A DNA stretch of 64,000 nucleotides from the IMG/VR virus record IMGVR_UViG_3300043570_002257, positions 56,227 through 120,226 of that record. The stretch is one strand, 5' to 3'. Position 1 is the first letter of the stretch. Every line of letters begins with the position of its first letter. The position numbers and the translations under genes are program-made. Below are positions 1 to 6,995 of the stretch, piece by piece. The notes under the pieces were generated by a model. The model did no database searches and had not been told where the DNA came from. It saw only the letters and a program-made list of their open reading frames with translations. Origin of the DNA: a virus.

Positions 1-1
1 A

Positions 2-511
2 GTATGTAACAATGGTATGATACTAAACAACAATAAGTTTGGTGCGTACAAACGCGTGCATAAAGGTGCAGCTGACCTGTTAGCTGAAGGTAAAATTGCA
101 GACTTTATCAAAGATTCTGAAGTATACTGGGAAAACCTAGTAGAACATAAGGATAAAATGAAGGATGTACTATTGACAAGCACAACTCAACATGATTTAT
201 TAGGTGAATTGTTTTTTAAACGAGATATTTTAAATACCTTGCAGCTTAATCAAATACGTTCTGAGATGAAAAAACCAAGTTTTGATTATAAGGTTGACAA
301 TGATTCTGCTTGGGCACTGTATAATCACATTACATTGTCTCTAAAAGATTCACATCCAGCAACATGGATGGACGATCAAACTATAGTACATGAGGTTTTT
401 GCCAACATGTTAGGATTAGAAACTGAAGATGCATTGACTGCAGTTTGGAGTACTTTGCAAACAGTACAAGACGCACTGGTTGAAGAATTAGTAGAAATAC
501 CTATTTTTTAA
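2..511 (+). CDS. DUF932-like phage protein, C-terminal part (5' partial)
   Basis: The reading frame is open to the left edge: before the first ATG at 17 it reads V-C-N-N-G, so the gene begins outside the window and what is visible is its C-terminal part. The stretch VCNNGMILNNNKFGAYKRVH resembles the 'vC.NGm...' core of DUF932 proteins, which are common in large phages and of unknown function. Later residues such as WALYNHITLSLKDSHPATW also fit that family. No catalytic motif is evident. It ends with TAA and is followed directly by a strong hairpin and T run, so it closes an operon entering from the left. The family call is from memory of the motif; the partial status is seen directly. Confidence 0.6.
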   Translation, partial: VCNNGMILNNNKFGAYKRVHKGAADLLAEGKIADFIKDSEVYWENLVEHKDKMKDVLLTSTTQHDLLGELFFKRDILNTLQLNQIRSEMKKPSFDYKVDNDSAWALYNHITLSLKDSHPATWMDDQTIVHEVFANMLGLETEDALTAVWSTLQTVQDALVEELVEIPIF

Positions 512-520
512 AAGTTACAG

Positions 521-556
521 CAATAGCAGGGGCCTAAAAACCCCTGTTTTATTGTT
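521..556 (+). terminator. Intrinsic terminator after the DUF932-like gene
   Basis: CAGGGG (527-532) pairs with CCCCTG (541-546) around an 8-nt loop and is followed by TTTT. Outer bases CAATA and TATTG extend the stem with a small bulge. It sits 10 nt after the upstream stop codon and 27 nt before the next gene. Confidence 0.8.
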
Positions 557-582
557 CACAATAAACTATAAACCATAAACAC

Positions 583-747
583 ATGATTGACATTATTAAA
601 GAAGCCTATTTAAAAGTCAAAGACAAAGAAACTGGCGTAAACAAAGTATTACTTCTGAGAAGATATTTAAAAATTAAATATCACCTTCAGATTTCAAGAA
701 CAAGCTTAATTAGTAGACTTAAAACCTGGAAAAAAGAAAGAATATGA
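583..747 (+). CDS. Small basic 54-aa protein, possible helix-turn-helix
   Basis: An ATG at 583 opens a 54-codon frame ending in TGA at 745-747. The stop overlaps the ATG of the dNMP kinase at 744 in an ATGA arrangement, the typical signature of translational coupling and the main reason to accept this short gene. The product is rich in Lys and Arg (about a quarter of residues). Its second half (LQISRTSLISRLKTWKKERI) could form two helices like a helix-turn-helix, suggesting nucleic-acid binding, but no family is recognised. The ATG is preceded by an A-rich stretch (ataaacac) like that before other genes here. Confidence 0.6.
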   Translation: MIDIIKEAYLKVKDKETGVNKVLLLRRYLKIKYHLQISRTSLISRLKTWKKERI

Positions 748-1421
748 CAAGATTAATTGGCATCTCTGGCAAAATAGGATCTGGTAAAGACACTTTTGCA
801 GAAATTATTAGGTTGCTTGTTACAGCACCCTTTATGACAAATGAAACCATTGAACATTATTTGAAAAACCCTAATCCTTACATCACAAAAACAGAATGGG
901 CTGTCAAAAAGTTTGCTGGTAAACTTAAAGAAGTAGCTTCTTTGCTTACAGGTATCCCTGTATACAAATTTGAAGACCAAGACTTCAAGAAAACTAATTT
1001 ACCAGAAGAATGGAACAACTGGTATCCTAACCAGGATCGCTCTGAACCTATGACAGTAAGAGAACTATTGCAAAAGCTTGGTACTGAGGCCATGAGAAAT
1101 GGTCTTCATACAAATGCTTGGGTAAACGCCACATTTGCAAACTTTAAATCTTCATCAAGATGGTTAGTTACAGATGTACGTTTTCCAAATGAGGCTACTG
1201 CCATCATAGAAAAAGGTGGTATTTTAATACGCCTTGAAAGAAATTCTGACACAGGAGATCATCCTTCTGAAACAGCACTTGACAATTATGACTTTAACAT
1301 TGTCATTAAAAACACAGGAACATTATCTGAACTTATTGATAGTGCCAGGTTACTCTGTGGTGAATTAAATTTATTAAATAACAATGAGGATTATCCTCCT
1401 CACTTTGAAGGTTTTTTTTAA
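744..1421 (+). CDS. Deoxynucleoside monophosphate kinase
   Basis: Phosphorylates dNMPs to dNDPs with ATP in the cytoplasm, feeding phage DNA synthesis. The N-terminus carries a P-loop, GISGKIGSGKDT, with G9 to T17 as the Walker A. The middle segment TVRELLQKLGTEAMR, then W-V-T-D-V-R-F-P-N-E (around residues 145-155) and a C-terminal E-x3-D-N-Y-D-F stretch match the T4 gp1-like dNMP kinase family as I know it. The 225-aa length is close to T4 gp1. The start overlaps the upstream 54-aa gene by 4 nt, and the next gene follows after 12 nt. RNR and thymidylate synthase genes nearby on the same strand support the role. Substrate range cannot be read from the sequence. Confidence 0.85.
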   Translation: MTRLIGISGKIGSGKDTFAEIIRLLVTAPFMTNETIEHYLKNPNPYITKTEWAVKKFAGKLKEVASLLTGIPVYKFEDQDFKKTNLPEEWNNWYPNQDRSEPMTVRELLQKLGTEAMRNGLHTNAWVNATFANFKSSSRWLVTDVRFPNEATAIIEKGGILIRLERNSDTGDHPSETALDNYDFNIVIKNTGTLSELIDSARLLCGELNLLNNNEDYPPHFEGFF

Positions 1422-1433
1422 AAATATAAAATT

Positions 1434-1763
1434 ATGATAAATGAAGATAAATTGTTCCTTGTTTTAGATGAAACAGGACACAATGTAGAATACACAATTG
1501 AAATGCCTTCTGAGGAAGATGCTTACTTTATGAGAAGGTCTAGATCAGAATGTTGGTCTGAATCTGCAAGAGGCGAACTTATCCTTACAGTTTTAGACTC
1601 TGGAGAAGGTTATAGAATCAAGTGGGAAACAAAGCCAAATAAGACCCTAGATTACGCTCAAACTGTTGAGTTGACCATTATGCTCAATTTCTTAAATAAC
1701 ATGTCCAGAATGCCTAATAGGTACTCTGTTGTGAATGCTGAGTTGATTGTTGATATTGTATAA
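1434..1763 (+). CDS. Hypothetical 109-aa protein
   Basis: Not recognised. It is a small acidic soluble protein with no membrane segment, no signal peptide and no Cys/His cluster. Alternating charged and hydrophobic segments (ELILTVLDSGEGYRIKWE) suggest beta structure, and the end (LNAELIVDIV-like) is hydrophobic. It lies 12 nt after the dNMP kinase and ahead of a hairpin terminator, so it is the last gene of the small plus-strand operon that starts with the 54-aa gene. Confidence 0.7.
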   Translation: MINEDKLFLVLDETGHNVEYTIEMPSEEDAYFMRRSRSECWSESARGELILTVLDSGEGYRIKWETKPNKTLDYAQTVELTIMLNFLNNMSRMPNRYSVVNAELIVDIV

Positions 1764-1770
1764 ATGAAAA

Positions 1771-1790
1771 TCCCCCTGAAAAGGGGGACT
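1771..1790. terminator. Bidirectional terminator between convergent genes
   Basis: TCCCCC (1771-1776), loop TGAAAA, GGGGGA (1783-1788). It is followed by CTTTCT on the plus strand and by TTTTCATTTA on the minus strand. It lies between the plus gene ending at 1763 and the amidase gene ending at 1844 on the minus strand, and can serve both. Confidence 0.75.
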
Positions 1791-1843
1791 TTCTAACAGA
1801 AGAAGAAACCAACTAAACTATGAAGTATAGCTTTTTTTATATT

Positions 1844-2497
1844 TTATGATAAGCTTTTCAGCATCTCAATCATTTTAGGGTGTGGATAAATGTCTACTTT
1901 ATCCTTTCTCACAGAATTGTGAGTATAAACTCCTGGTTCACCAGCCAAAGCTCTTTTACTAATGTCCCAAATGTCTTCATTATAAGATAAGGGAATTTTG
2001 TAAGTTTCTTTCCATAAAAGTAATAATTCTTTTACACTGGCAATCTGAGCATCTGTGTAGTTGTGGTAGTATTTGAATCCTTTGTAAGGTTTTTCAAGTG
2101 TACAAACTTCACTAGCAGGTACTTCTCTATTGACATAGTTAAAGTATTTACCATCTTTTAAAGTCAACTGACCCCAGTTACAGATTTCAATACCAATTGA
2201 TATCTTATCTATGCTCTGATACTTAACGCCAGCTTTTGTAAATGTGTCTTGTTTTAATCCTAGGTGATAAGCCCAGTATTTAGACCTAAAACCTTGAACA
2301 ATTTCACCATCCCTAGCTCCTATTCCTTTACCAGAAATAGAAACACATGTTCCAATCTTTTCTGAATTAGCTGCCCATCCTGCAAACACTTGTTCAGCAT
2401 TTGCGTTACCTGCAGTGTGATGCAAATAGATTTGTTTTTTTGGGTGTTCTTCTTGAAAGTATTGACTTGTTGGAAATGCAACTTGTTTTATATTCAT
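1844..2497 (-). CDS. N-acetylmuramoyl-L-alanine amidase (endolysin)
   Basis: Cleaves the amide bond between N-acetylmuramic acid and L-alanine in peptidoglycan to lyse the host. It has the amidase_2/PGRP fold signature: YLHHTAG near the start with H26/H27, a central IGIEICNWG, and a C-terminal H193 followed by R-K-D-K-V-D202 before Y-P. H26 or H27, H193 and D202 are the likely zinc ligands, with Asp where some members have Cys, and K200 is near the T7 lysozyme catalytic Lys position. At 217 aa it is one catalytic domain with no evident wall-binding domain and no signal peptide, so it needs the neighbouring holin for export. It is the last gene of the minus-strand lysis cassette and ends at a bidirectional terminator. 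Confidence 0.88.
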   Translation of the reverse strand: MNIKQVAFPTSQYFQEEHPKKQIYLHHTAGNANAEQVFAGWAANSEKIGTCVSISGKGIGARDGEIVQGFRSKYWAYHLGLKQDTFTKAGVKYQSIDKISIGIEICNWGQLTLKDGKYFNYVNREVPASEVCTLEKPYKGFKYYHNYTDAQIASVKELLLLWKETYKIPLSYNEDIWDISKRALAGEPGVYTHNSVRKDKVDIYPHPKMIEMLKSLS

Positions 2498-2523
2498 GAC
2501 ATTTAAATTTTAGCAAGACTAGA

Positions 2524-2802
2524 CTAGTCTAAGTCATATTCTCTATTTATATTTATTAATTGTTCTGCATACTTATCTCTCTGTACAATCAGATACTCAC
2601 ATCTTTCTATTAATCTTACTCTTTCTTCCTCTGTAAGTTTAAGAATAAGAGCTTCTTTTTGGTCTATCATTTTTTTATACTCTTCTAAATTCTGAGTATA
2701 AGTACTGTTTTGATACCACAAAATTGCAACCAAAAGAATAATTGTAAAAGATTGTTCTTTTAATTTACCAAAAAATGTATCAGACATAGATTTGTTTTCC
2801 AT
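2524..2802 (-). CDS. Spanin-like or holin-accessory membrane protein, 92 aa
   Basis: One hydrophobic segment (about residues 17-31, FTIILLVAILWY) is followed by a charged, helix-prone region rich in Glu, Lys and Arg up to the end. This topology (short cytoplasmic N-terminus, membrane anchor, long periplasmic coiled coil) is that of Rz-type inner-membrane spanins. It overlaps the holin stop by one base (TAATG) and precedes the amidase, exactly where a lysis accessory protein is expected. It ends with TAG, showing TAG is a real stop here. The spanin assignment is an inference from topology and position. Confidence 0.65.
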   Translation of the reverse strand: MENKSMSDTFFGKLKEQSFTIILLVAILWYQNSTYTQNLEEYKKMIDQKEALILKLTEEERVRLIERCEYLIVQRDKYAEQLININREYDLD

Positions 2803-3059
2803 TAGATTTGATCCTCAGATGATTTGTCTTTATTAAATGTAAACTTATCTAAACTTGTAAGACCTAAACAGCCAAACGCTAACAAAGCTACACTCTCTAC
2901 TAATATAGATGAAGGTGCAACATCAACAGAAGAAAAGCTATTATGATACATTGTAACACAAAGTGTAATAGAACACATAATTCCTACAACACGCTTAGAA
3001 CTAACTGAACCTCTTTCGTCAGTTAGCATACACTTAAGATAACCTAGTAATTTTTTCAT
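2802..3059 (-). CDS. Putative holin, 85 aa
   Basis: A small protein with a basic N-terminus and two predicted membrane helices (about 24-40 and 51-70) joined by a short loop, ending in a charged tail. The segments GSVSSKRVVGIMC and LLAFGCLGLTSLDKFT resemble small holins I associate with Bacteroidota phages. It would form membrane lesions that release the downstream amidase. Its start overlaps the preceding gene by 4 nt (ATGA), and its stop shares a base with the next ATG, so the cassette is tightly coupled. Confidence 0.75.
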   Translation of the reverse strand: MKKLLGYLKCMLTDERGSVSSKRVVGIMCSITLCVTMYHNSFSSVDVAPSSILVESVALLAFGCLGLTSLDKFTFNKDKSSEDQI

Positions 3060-3655
3060 TTTAGTTTGATTTTCCAGTATGAAGAAATGCCAATATAAGG
3101 TTGCAGATTTTGTGATATGCCAGTTTGCACACCAAAAATCTGATCCTTTTTGTTTTTGTATAATAAACCTACTTGAAGATTAGCTAACTCAAGACTTTTG
3201 TTTATAGAAATTCCACCTCCTATATACAACTGCCTGCGTTGTTCTTGTTTTACATAACCTGTAACTGTAGGTATTTTGTAATTACGCAAATATGATCTTG
3301 ACTTTAATAGATTGTATTGCACTGTATCAGTTACAATAACATAACCAAGATTGTCCAATTGTAATGAATCACGATAGATATTTCTAGCTCCATAATTATT
3401 TGCAAGTTTTAAGTATTGTGATTTAAGTTTGTTATAACTACTATCTGGTACAAAAACTGTATCTCCTGGTAAAGAAATTGTATCTTTTATAAATAAAGGA
3501 ACTTTCTTAACCTCTTTTTTGATAACCTTATTCCAAACAGTATCATATACAACATTATCTTTACCTGGAACAAATACTTTTTTTGTACATGATCTTTGTA
3601 AAAAAATGATTGCTACTAATACAGCAATTACAATTAAATATATACGTTGGTTCAT
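3056..3655 (-). CDS. Membrane-anchored protein with beta-rich C-terminus (lysis cassette)
   Basis: An N-terminal membrane helix (residues 5-19, IYLIVIAVLVAIIFL) is followed by a periplasmic-type region with repeated D-T-V/D-S segments. The C-terminal 60 residues (about 141-199) alternate hydrophobic and polar residues and end in an aromatic-basic strand, resembling outer-membrane beta-strands (LYIGGGIS, FGVQTGIS, YIGISSYWKI). Such a protein could span the envelope between inner anchor and outer membrane. It is not a classical u-spanin, because it has no lipobox at the N-terminus and no C-terminal helix. The position between a coiled-coil membrane protein and the holin supports a lysis role; function is inferred. 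Confidence 0.65.
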   Translation of the reverse strand: MNQRIYLIVIAVLVAIIFLQRSCTKKVFVPGKDNVVYDTVWNKVIKKEVKKVPLFIKDTISLPGDTVFVPDSSYNKLKSQYLKLANNYGARNIYRDSLQLDNLGYVIVTDTVQYNLLKSRSYLRNYKIPTVTGYVKQEQRRQLYIGGGISINKSLELANLQVGLLYKNKKDQIFGVQTGISQNLQPYIGISSYWKIKLK

Positions 3656-3671
3656 TTGGTTTGTTTTTAAA

Positions 3672-3998
3672 TTAGCGTTTCTTTTTAAGAGTTAAATCAT
3701 ATCTCTCATCCTTGACAATTGCAGGACTTTTTTCTTGATTATTTGAAGGCATTGTTGGTTCTGATGAACGTTGTGGAACAAGCACATATGTCTTTAACAA
3801 CTTGACGTCATCTTCAAGCTGCTCAATTTTAACTCTATCAGCACTTTGTTGCACAAGAAGCAACTTGACATCTGATCTCATTTCTGTTATGTCTCTCCAT
3901 AACAACATACCCACAAGACCAATTAGAACAGGACTAGCCCATTCTTTAAGAATGCTAATAACCTCTGCTCTAGGGTATTCTGTTTTATTTGTACTCAT
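3672..3998 (-). CDS. Membrane protein with coiled coil, 108 aa (lysis cassette)
   Basis: First gene of the minus-strand lysis cassette. A membrane segment at about 22-37 (SPVLIGLVGMLLWRD) is followed by a heptad-like stretch (about 38-70: M-x2-D-V-K-L-L, then V-K-I-E-Q-L-E-D-D-V-K-L-L) and a polar tail ending in K-K-K-R. The layout resembles XhlA-like hemolysins or inner-membrane spanin subunits, so it may be an antiholin, holin partner or spanin. The gene starts beside the divergent regulatory region at 3999-4339. Confidence 0.6.
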   Translation of the reverse strand: MSTNKTEYPRAEVISILKEWASPVLIGLVGMLLWRDITEMRSDVKLLLVQQSADRVKIEQLEDDVKLLKTYVLVPQRSSEPTMPSNNQEKSPAIVKDERYDLTLKKKR

Positions 3999-4179
3999 TT
4001 TTTGTAAGAATATAATTTTCTATAAGATAATTTATACCCCTACCTCTCTCTTATATAATATACAGAATAATTTACAAATCACAAAAGAATCTCAAATTAA
4101 TATGTCAATTTTCAAATATTTTTACCATCTTTGTAGCTTATGAAAAATCAAAATAACATTAAAACTTAACACTCTTATT

Positions 4180-4211
4180 TTTGGTAAAGAAGGGTGATTT
4201 TTGTATCTTAT
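4180..4211 (+). promoter_or_regulatory. Candidate promoter for the nrdB-thyX operon
   Basis: TTTG at 4180-4183, a 20-bp spacer, then TATCTTAT at 4204-4211. The Bacteroidota consensus is TTTG, 19-21 bp, TAnnTTTG; the -33 and spacing fit but the -7 differs at two positions. Transcription would start near 4218, at the base of the first leader hairpin. No better-spaced match was found before the gene. Confidence 0.4.
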
Positions 4212-4216
4212 CTAAG

Positions 4217-4279
4217 TGAAGTCAAAATATGATTTCATTAGACACAACCTGGGAAGTAATAACTTTGCCAGGTTTTTTT
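4217..4279 (+). promoter_or_regulatory. Two-hairpin leader of nrdB, possible attenuator
   Basis: Hairpin 1 pairs TGAAGTC (4217-4223) with GATTTCA (4231-4237), allowing one G-U. Hairpin 2 pairs AACCTGG (4246-4252) with CCAGGTT (4268-4274) and runs straight into a T run (4273-4279), the form of an intrinsic terminator. No upstream plus-strand gene exists for it to terminate, and nrdB starts 60 nt later, so premature termination of the nrdB message is a reasonable inference. No known riboswitch was recognised. Confidence 0.45.
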
Positions 4280-4309
4280 GCCAATATCAATTGGTATTCA
4301 GTAAACTAA
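4229..4309 (+). other. 26-codon leader ORF across the nrdB attenuator hairpin
   Basis: ATG at 4229 opens 26 codons ending in TAA at 4307-4309, 30 nt before nrdB. The peptide starts M-I-S-L-D-T-T-W and contains two Trp and two Phe codons. It spans hairpin 2 and its T run, so ribosome movement could change the fold, as in leader-peptide attenuation. It could equally be chance in an AT-rich gap; nothing else supports translation. Confidence 0.2.
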
Positions 4310-4339
4310 CATAATAATTAACAATAAATACAAACATCT

Positions 4340-5314
4340 ATGGGTATCTTTGACAAAAGAGTGGCTTTTAAGCCTTATGAGTATCCTGAAATTATCAAAT
4401 TCAGGGATGCCATAAAACACAGTCGTTGGGATGTGGAAGAGTTCAATTTTGACTCTGATGCATTTGACTTTAAACACAAACTAAGTCCTCATGAAAAGGA
4501 GGCAATCAAAAGAACACTTTTGGCAATTTCACAGATAGAAGTATCTGTTAAAACATTCTGGGCAAAACTTGGTGAGCATATTCCAAAACCAGAATTTAAC
4601 TCAGTAGGAATCACGTTTGCAGAAAATGAAGTTGTACACTCTGAAGCATATAGCAAGTTGCTAGAAGTTTTAGGATTAAACAATGAATTTGATATGCTAT
4701 TGCAAAATCCAGTTATTGGAGGACGCGTTGATTACTTGACAAAATATCTCAAGAACAGTGGAGAAAATGCTAAGCAGGTATATACTTTAAACCTTGCTTT
4801 ATTCTCTATGTTTATTGAGAACGTATCACTGTTTAGTCAGTTTGCAATTGTAAAATCTTTTATTGAAAAAAAGAACATGTTGAAAGAAGTAGACACTGTT
4901 ATTGAAGCTACAATGAAAGAAGAAATTATACACGCACAACTTGGCATGCATGTTATCAATCTTATTAAAAAAGAATATCCAGAATGGTTTGGAGAAGATT
5001 TTTATGACAAAATCTACAGGGCTTGTAAAAAAGCATTTGAAGCAGAAGTAAAAATCATTGACTGGATATTTGAAGAAGGTGAGATTGACAGCATTTCTAA
5101 AGAAGCTGTTATTGAATTTATTAAATCAAGATTTAATGATTCATTAATTGCTATTGGTGGTAAAGAACTTTTTGAAGTTAATCAAGAAAAACTTGCAGAA
5201 CTTTATTGGATGGTTGAGGCTATCTATGGTTATGTAAGAAATGACTTTTTTAATACACAAGGAACTAACTACACTAAATTTCAAAAATCTATAACAAGTA
5301 AAGACTTATTTTAA
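4340..5314 (+). CDS. nrdB: Ribonucleotide reductase class I, small (radical) subunit
   Basis: Holds the diiron-tyrosyl cofactor that starts radical chemistry in the large subunit, reducing ribonucleoside diphosphates to deoxy forms. By alignment with the E. coli pattern the metal ligands are E67 (QIEVSVKTFW), E97 and H100 (ENEVVHSEAY), E160 (MFIENVSLF), and E195 and H198 (KEEIIHAQ). Y104, four residues after H100, is the radical tyrosine, so the enzyme looks complete. The C-terminus (YTKFQKSITSKDLF) ends in an acidic-aromatic tail of the sort that docks in the large subunit. At 324 aa it has the normal length. One base separates its stop from nrdA. Confidence 0.95.
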   Translation: MGIFDKRVAFKPYEYPEIIKFRDAIKHSRWDVEEFNFDSDAFDFKHKLSPHEKEAIKRTLLAISQIEVSVKTFWAKLGEHIPKPEFNSVGITFAENEVVHSEAYSKLLEVLGLNNEFDMLLQNPVIGGRVDYLTKYLKNSGENAKQVYTLNLALFSMFIENVSLFSQFAIVKSFIEKKNMLKEVDTVIEATMKEEIIHAQLGMHVINLIKKEYPEWFGEDFYDKIYRACKKAFEAEVKIIDWIFEEGEIDSISKEAVIEFIKSRFNDSLIAIGGKELFEVNQEKLAELYWMVEAIYGYVRNDFFNTQGTNYTKFQKSITSKDLF

Positions 5315-5315
5315 A

Positions 5316-6968
5316 ATGACAAAAATGGACTGGTACACACCCCTCAGTGAAGAATTCATGGGAAGAGGGTATTTTCACAACAATGAATCTATTGAAGATA
5401 GAATTAACTCTATTGCTAACTTAGTTGGTAATACATTTAAAGACGAAGAAGTAAAAGACAAAGTAAAAGATTACATTGAAAAAGGTTACTACGTTCTTCC
5501 ATCACCTGTATGGAGCAATGTAGGTACTGGTCGTGGTTCTGGTATCTCTTGTTTTAACACACATGTTAGTGACAGTATTGAGTCTATTGTAAGGGCTAAT
5601 GCTGAAGTTGGTATGCTGTGTAAAATAGGAGGAGGAACATCTGGTTACTTTGGTGAATTACGTCCAGCAGGTAGTGCTGTCTCAACAGGTGGTGAAACCT
5701 ATGGAGCTGTGCACTTTATGCAAATGTTTGACACAACAAAGAATGTAATTTCTCAAGGCAATGTTAGACGTGGTGAATTTGCTGCGTACTTAGACATTGA
5801 CCATGGTGATATTAAAGATTTCTTGAGAGTAAATGGTGAGGGCCACAACCTTCAACGTTTTCCTTTTGGTGTTTGTGTTTCTGACAAATGGCTTGAAGAG
5901 ATGAAAGCTGGCGATATGGAAAAGCGTGAACTTTGGGCCATGGTGATTGACAGCAGAAACAGAACAGGTTTTCCTTACATCTTTTACACTGATAATGTAA
6001 ACAATGGAACTGTTGATGTTTATAAAGATAGCAAGTCTGTTATAAATTCTTCTAACATGTGTACAGAGATATTACTTCCTTCTACAGAGGAAGAATCCTT
6101 TGTATGTGACTTAGTAGGTATGAACCTTGTAAAGTTTGATGAGTGGAAGGATACAGACGCTGTACGCATTGCTGTTTATATTGCAGATGCTGTTCTTACA
6201 GAGTTTATAAACAAGTACAGAGACATGCCTTTTATTAGTAGAGCTATACGCTTTGCAGAAAGACATAGAGCTATTGGCATTGGTGCATCTGGTTATCATT
6301 CTTACTTACAAAGTAAGATGATTCCTTTTGAGTCTATGCAATCTAAACTTGTAAATACACTCATGTTTAAAACAATTCAAGAGCAAGCATGGGCAGCAAG
6401 CCGTGACATGGCGTCACGCTATGGTAAACCTGCAGTTCTTGCTTCTGACAAATATGATAGACGTCATACTACTCTTACTGCAATAGCTCCAAACACATCT
6501 TCTTCTTTTATTATGGGACAGCAGTCTCAAAGTATAGAACCTTACACTAGTAACTACTATATTAAAAAGACTGCAAAGGTTAAGCATTCTGTAAAGAACC
6601 CTTATCTTAAAACTCTTTTAGAAGAAAAAAACCAGGATACTTTTGAAGTTTGGCAATCAATACTTCAGAATGCAGGTAGTGTTCAACACTTATCTTTCTT
6701 GTCAGAAGATGAGAAACTTGTTTTCAGAACCTTTATGGAAATTTCCCAGATGGAGATTATTATTCAAGCGTCTACACGTCAGAAGTATGTTGACCAAGGA
6801 CAGTCTTTGAATCTTATGGTTCATCCTCAAACGCCAACAAAAGATATTAATACTTTGTTATTGAAAGCCCATGAACTTGGCATCAAAACATTGTACTATC
6901 AATTGGGGCAAAACGCTGCTCAAGAATTTGCTAGAGATATTCTTTCTTGTGAATCTTGTGCAGGATAA
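5316..6968 (+). CDS. nrdA: Ribonucleotide reductase class I, large (catalytic) subunit, compact
   Basis: Reduces ribonucleotides with its partner NrdB. Active-site residues are all present: C79 (GISCFNTH) and C264 (SFVCDL) form the reducing pair, N247-x-C249-x-E251 (NMCTE) is the catalytic triad, Y527-Y528 (TLYYQL) is the radical relay, and the C-terminal C545-x2-C548 (SCESCAG) is the redox shuttle. At 550 aa it is much shorter than the usual 700-800. The start is only about 75 residues before the first catalytic Cys, so there is no N-terminal ATP-cone and no room for overall-activity regulation by dATP through that domain. It is intact rather than truncated. It follows nrdB after one base. 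Confidence 0.95.
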   Translation: MTKMDWYTPLSEEFMGRGYFHNNESIEDRINSIANLVGNTFKDEEVKDKVKDYIEKGYYVLPSPVWSNVGTGRGSGISCFNTHVSDSIESIVRANAEVGMLCKIGGGTSGYFGELRPAGSAVSTGGETYGAVHFMQMFDTTKNVISQGNVRRGEFAAYLDIDHGDIKDFLRVNGEGHNLQRFPFGVCVSDKWLEEMKAGDMEKRELWAMVIDSRNRTGFPYIFYTDNVNNGTVDVYKDSKSVINSSNMCTEILLPSTEEESFVCDLVGMNLVKFDEWKDTDAVRIAVYIADAVLTEFINKYRDMPFISRAIRFAERHRAIGIGASGYHSYLQSKMIPFESMQSKLVNTLMFKTIQEQAWAASRDMASRYGKPAVLASDKYDRRHTTLTAIAPNTSSSFIMGQQSQSIEPYTSNYYIKKTAKVKHSVKNPYLKTLLEEKNQDTFEVWQSILQNAGSVQHLSFLSEDEKLVFRTFMEISQMEIIIQASTRQKYVDQGQSLNLMVHPQTPTKDINTLLLKAHELGIKTLYYQLGQNAAQEFARDILSCESCAG

Positions 6969-6995
6969 TTAACTTTGTAACGTAAAACCAACAAC

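Larger units (their letters stand above)
3999..4339. other. Divergent regulatory region between the lysis cassette and the nrdB operon
   Basis: A 341-bp AT-rich gap between two divergent operons. No gene longer than about 30 codons is seen. On the plus strand it holds a promoter-like pair at 4180-4211, a hairpin at 4217-4237 and a terminator-like hairpin at 4246-4279, all in the nrdB leader. The part next to 3998 is very AT-rich (runs such as tatataatata near 4050-4062) and should hold the lysis promoter. Its best minus-strand -7 matches (complement of 4093-4100 and 4113-4120) each have one mismatch and lack a well-spaced -33. Confidence 0.55.

Noticed and set aside
1815-1840. Second hairpin (CTATGAAGTATAG before a T run) downstream of the first plus-strand operon
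   Set aside because: The stem is only four pairs; the GC-rich hairpin at 1771-1788 is sufficient.
5316-6968. nrdA looked truncated or frameshifted because of its 550-aa length
   Set aside because: All catalytic Cys, the N-x-C-x-E triad, the Tyr pair and the C-terminal C-x2-C are in one frame, so it is a compact but intact enzyme.
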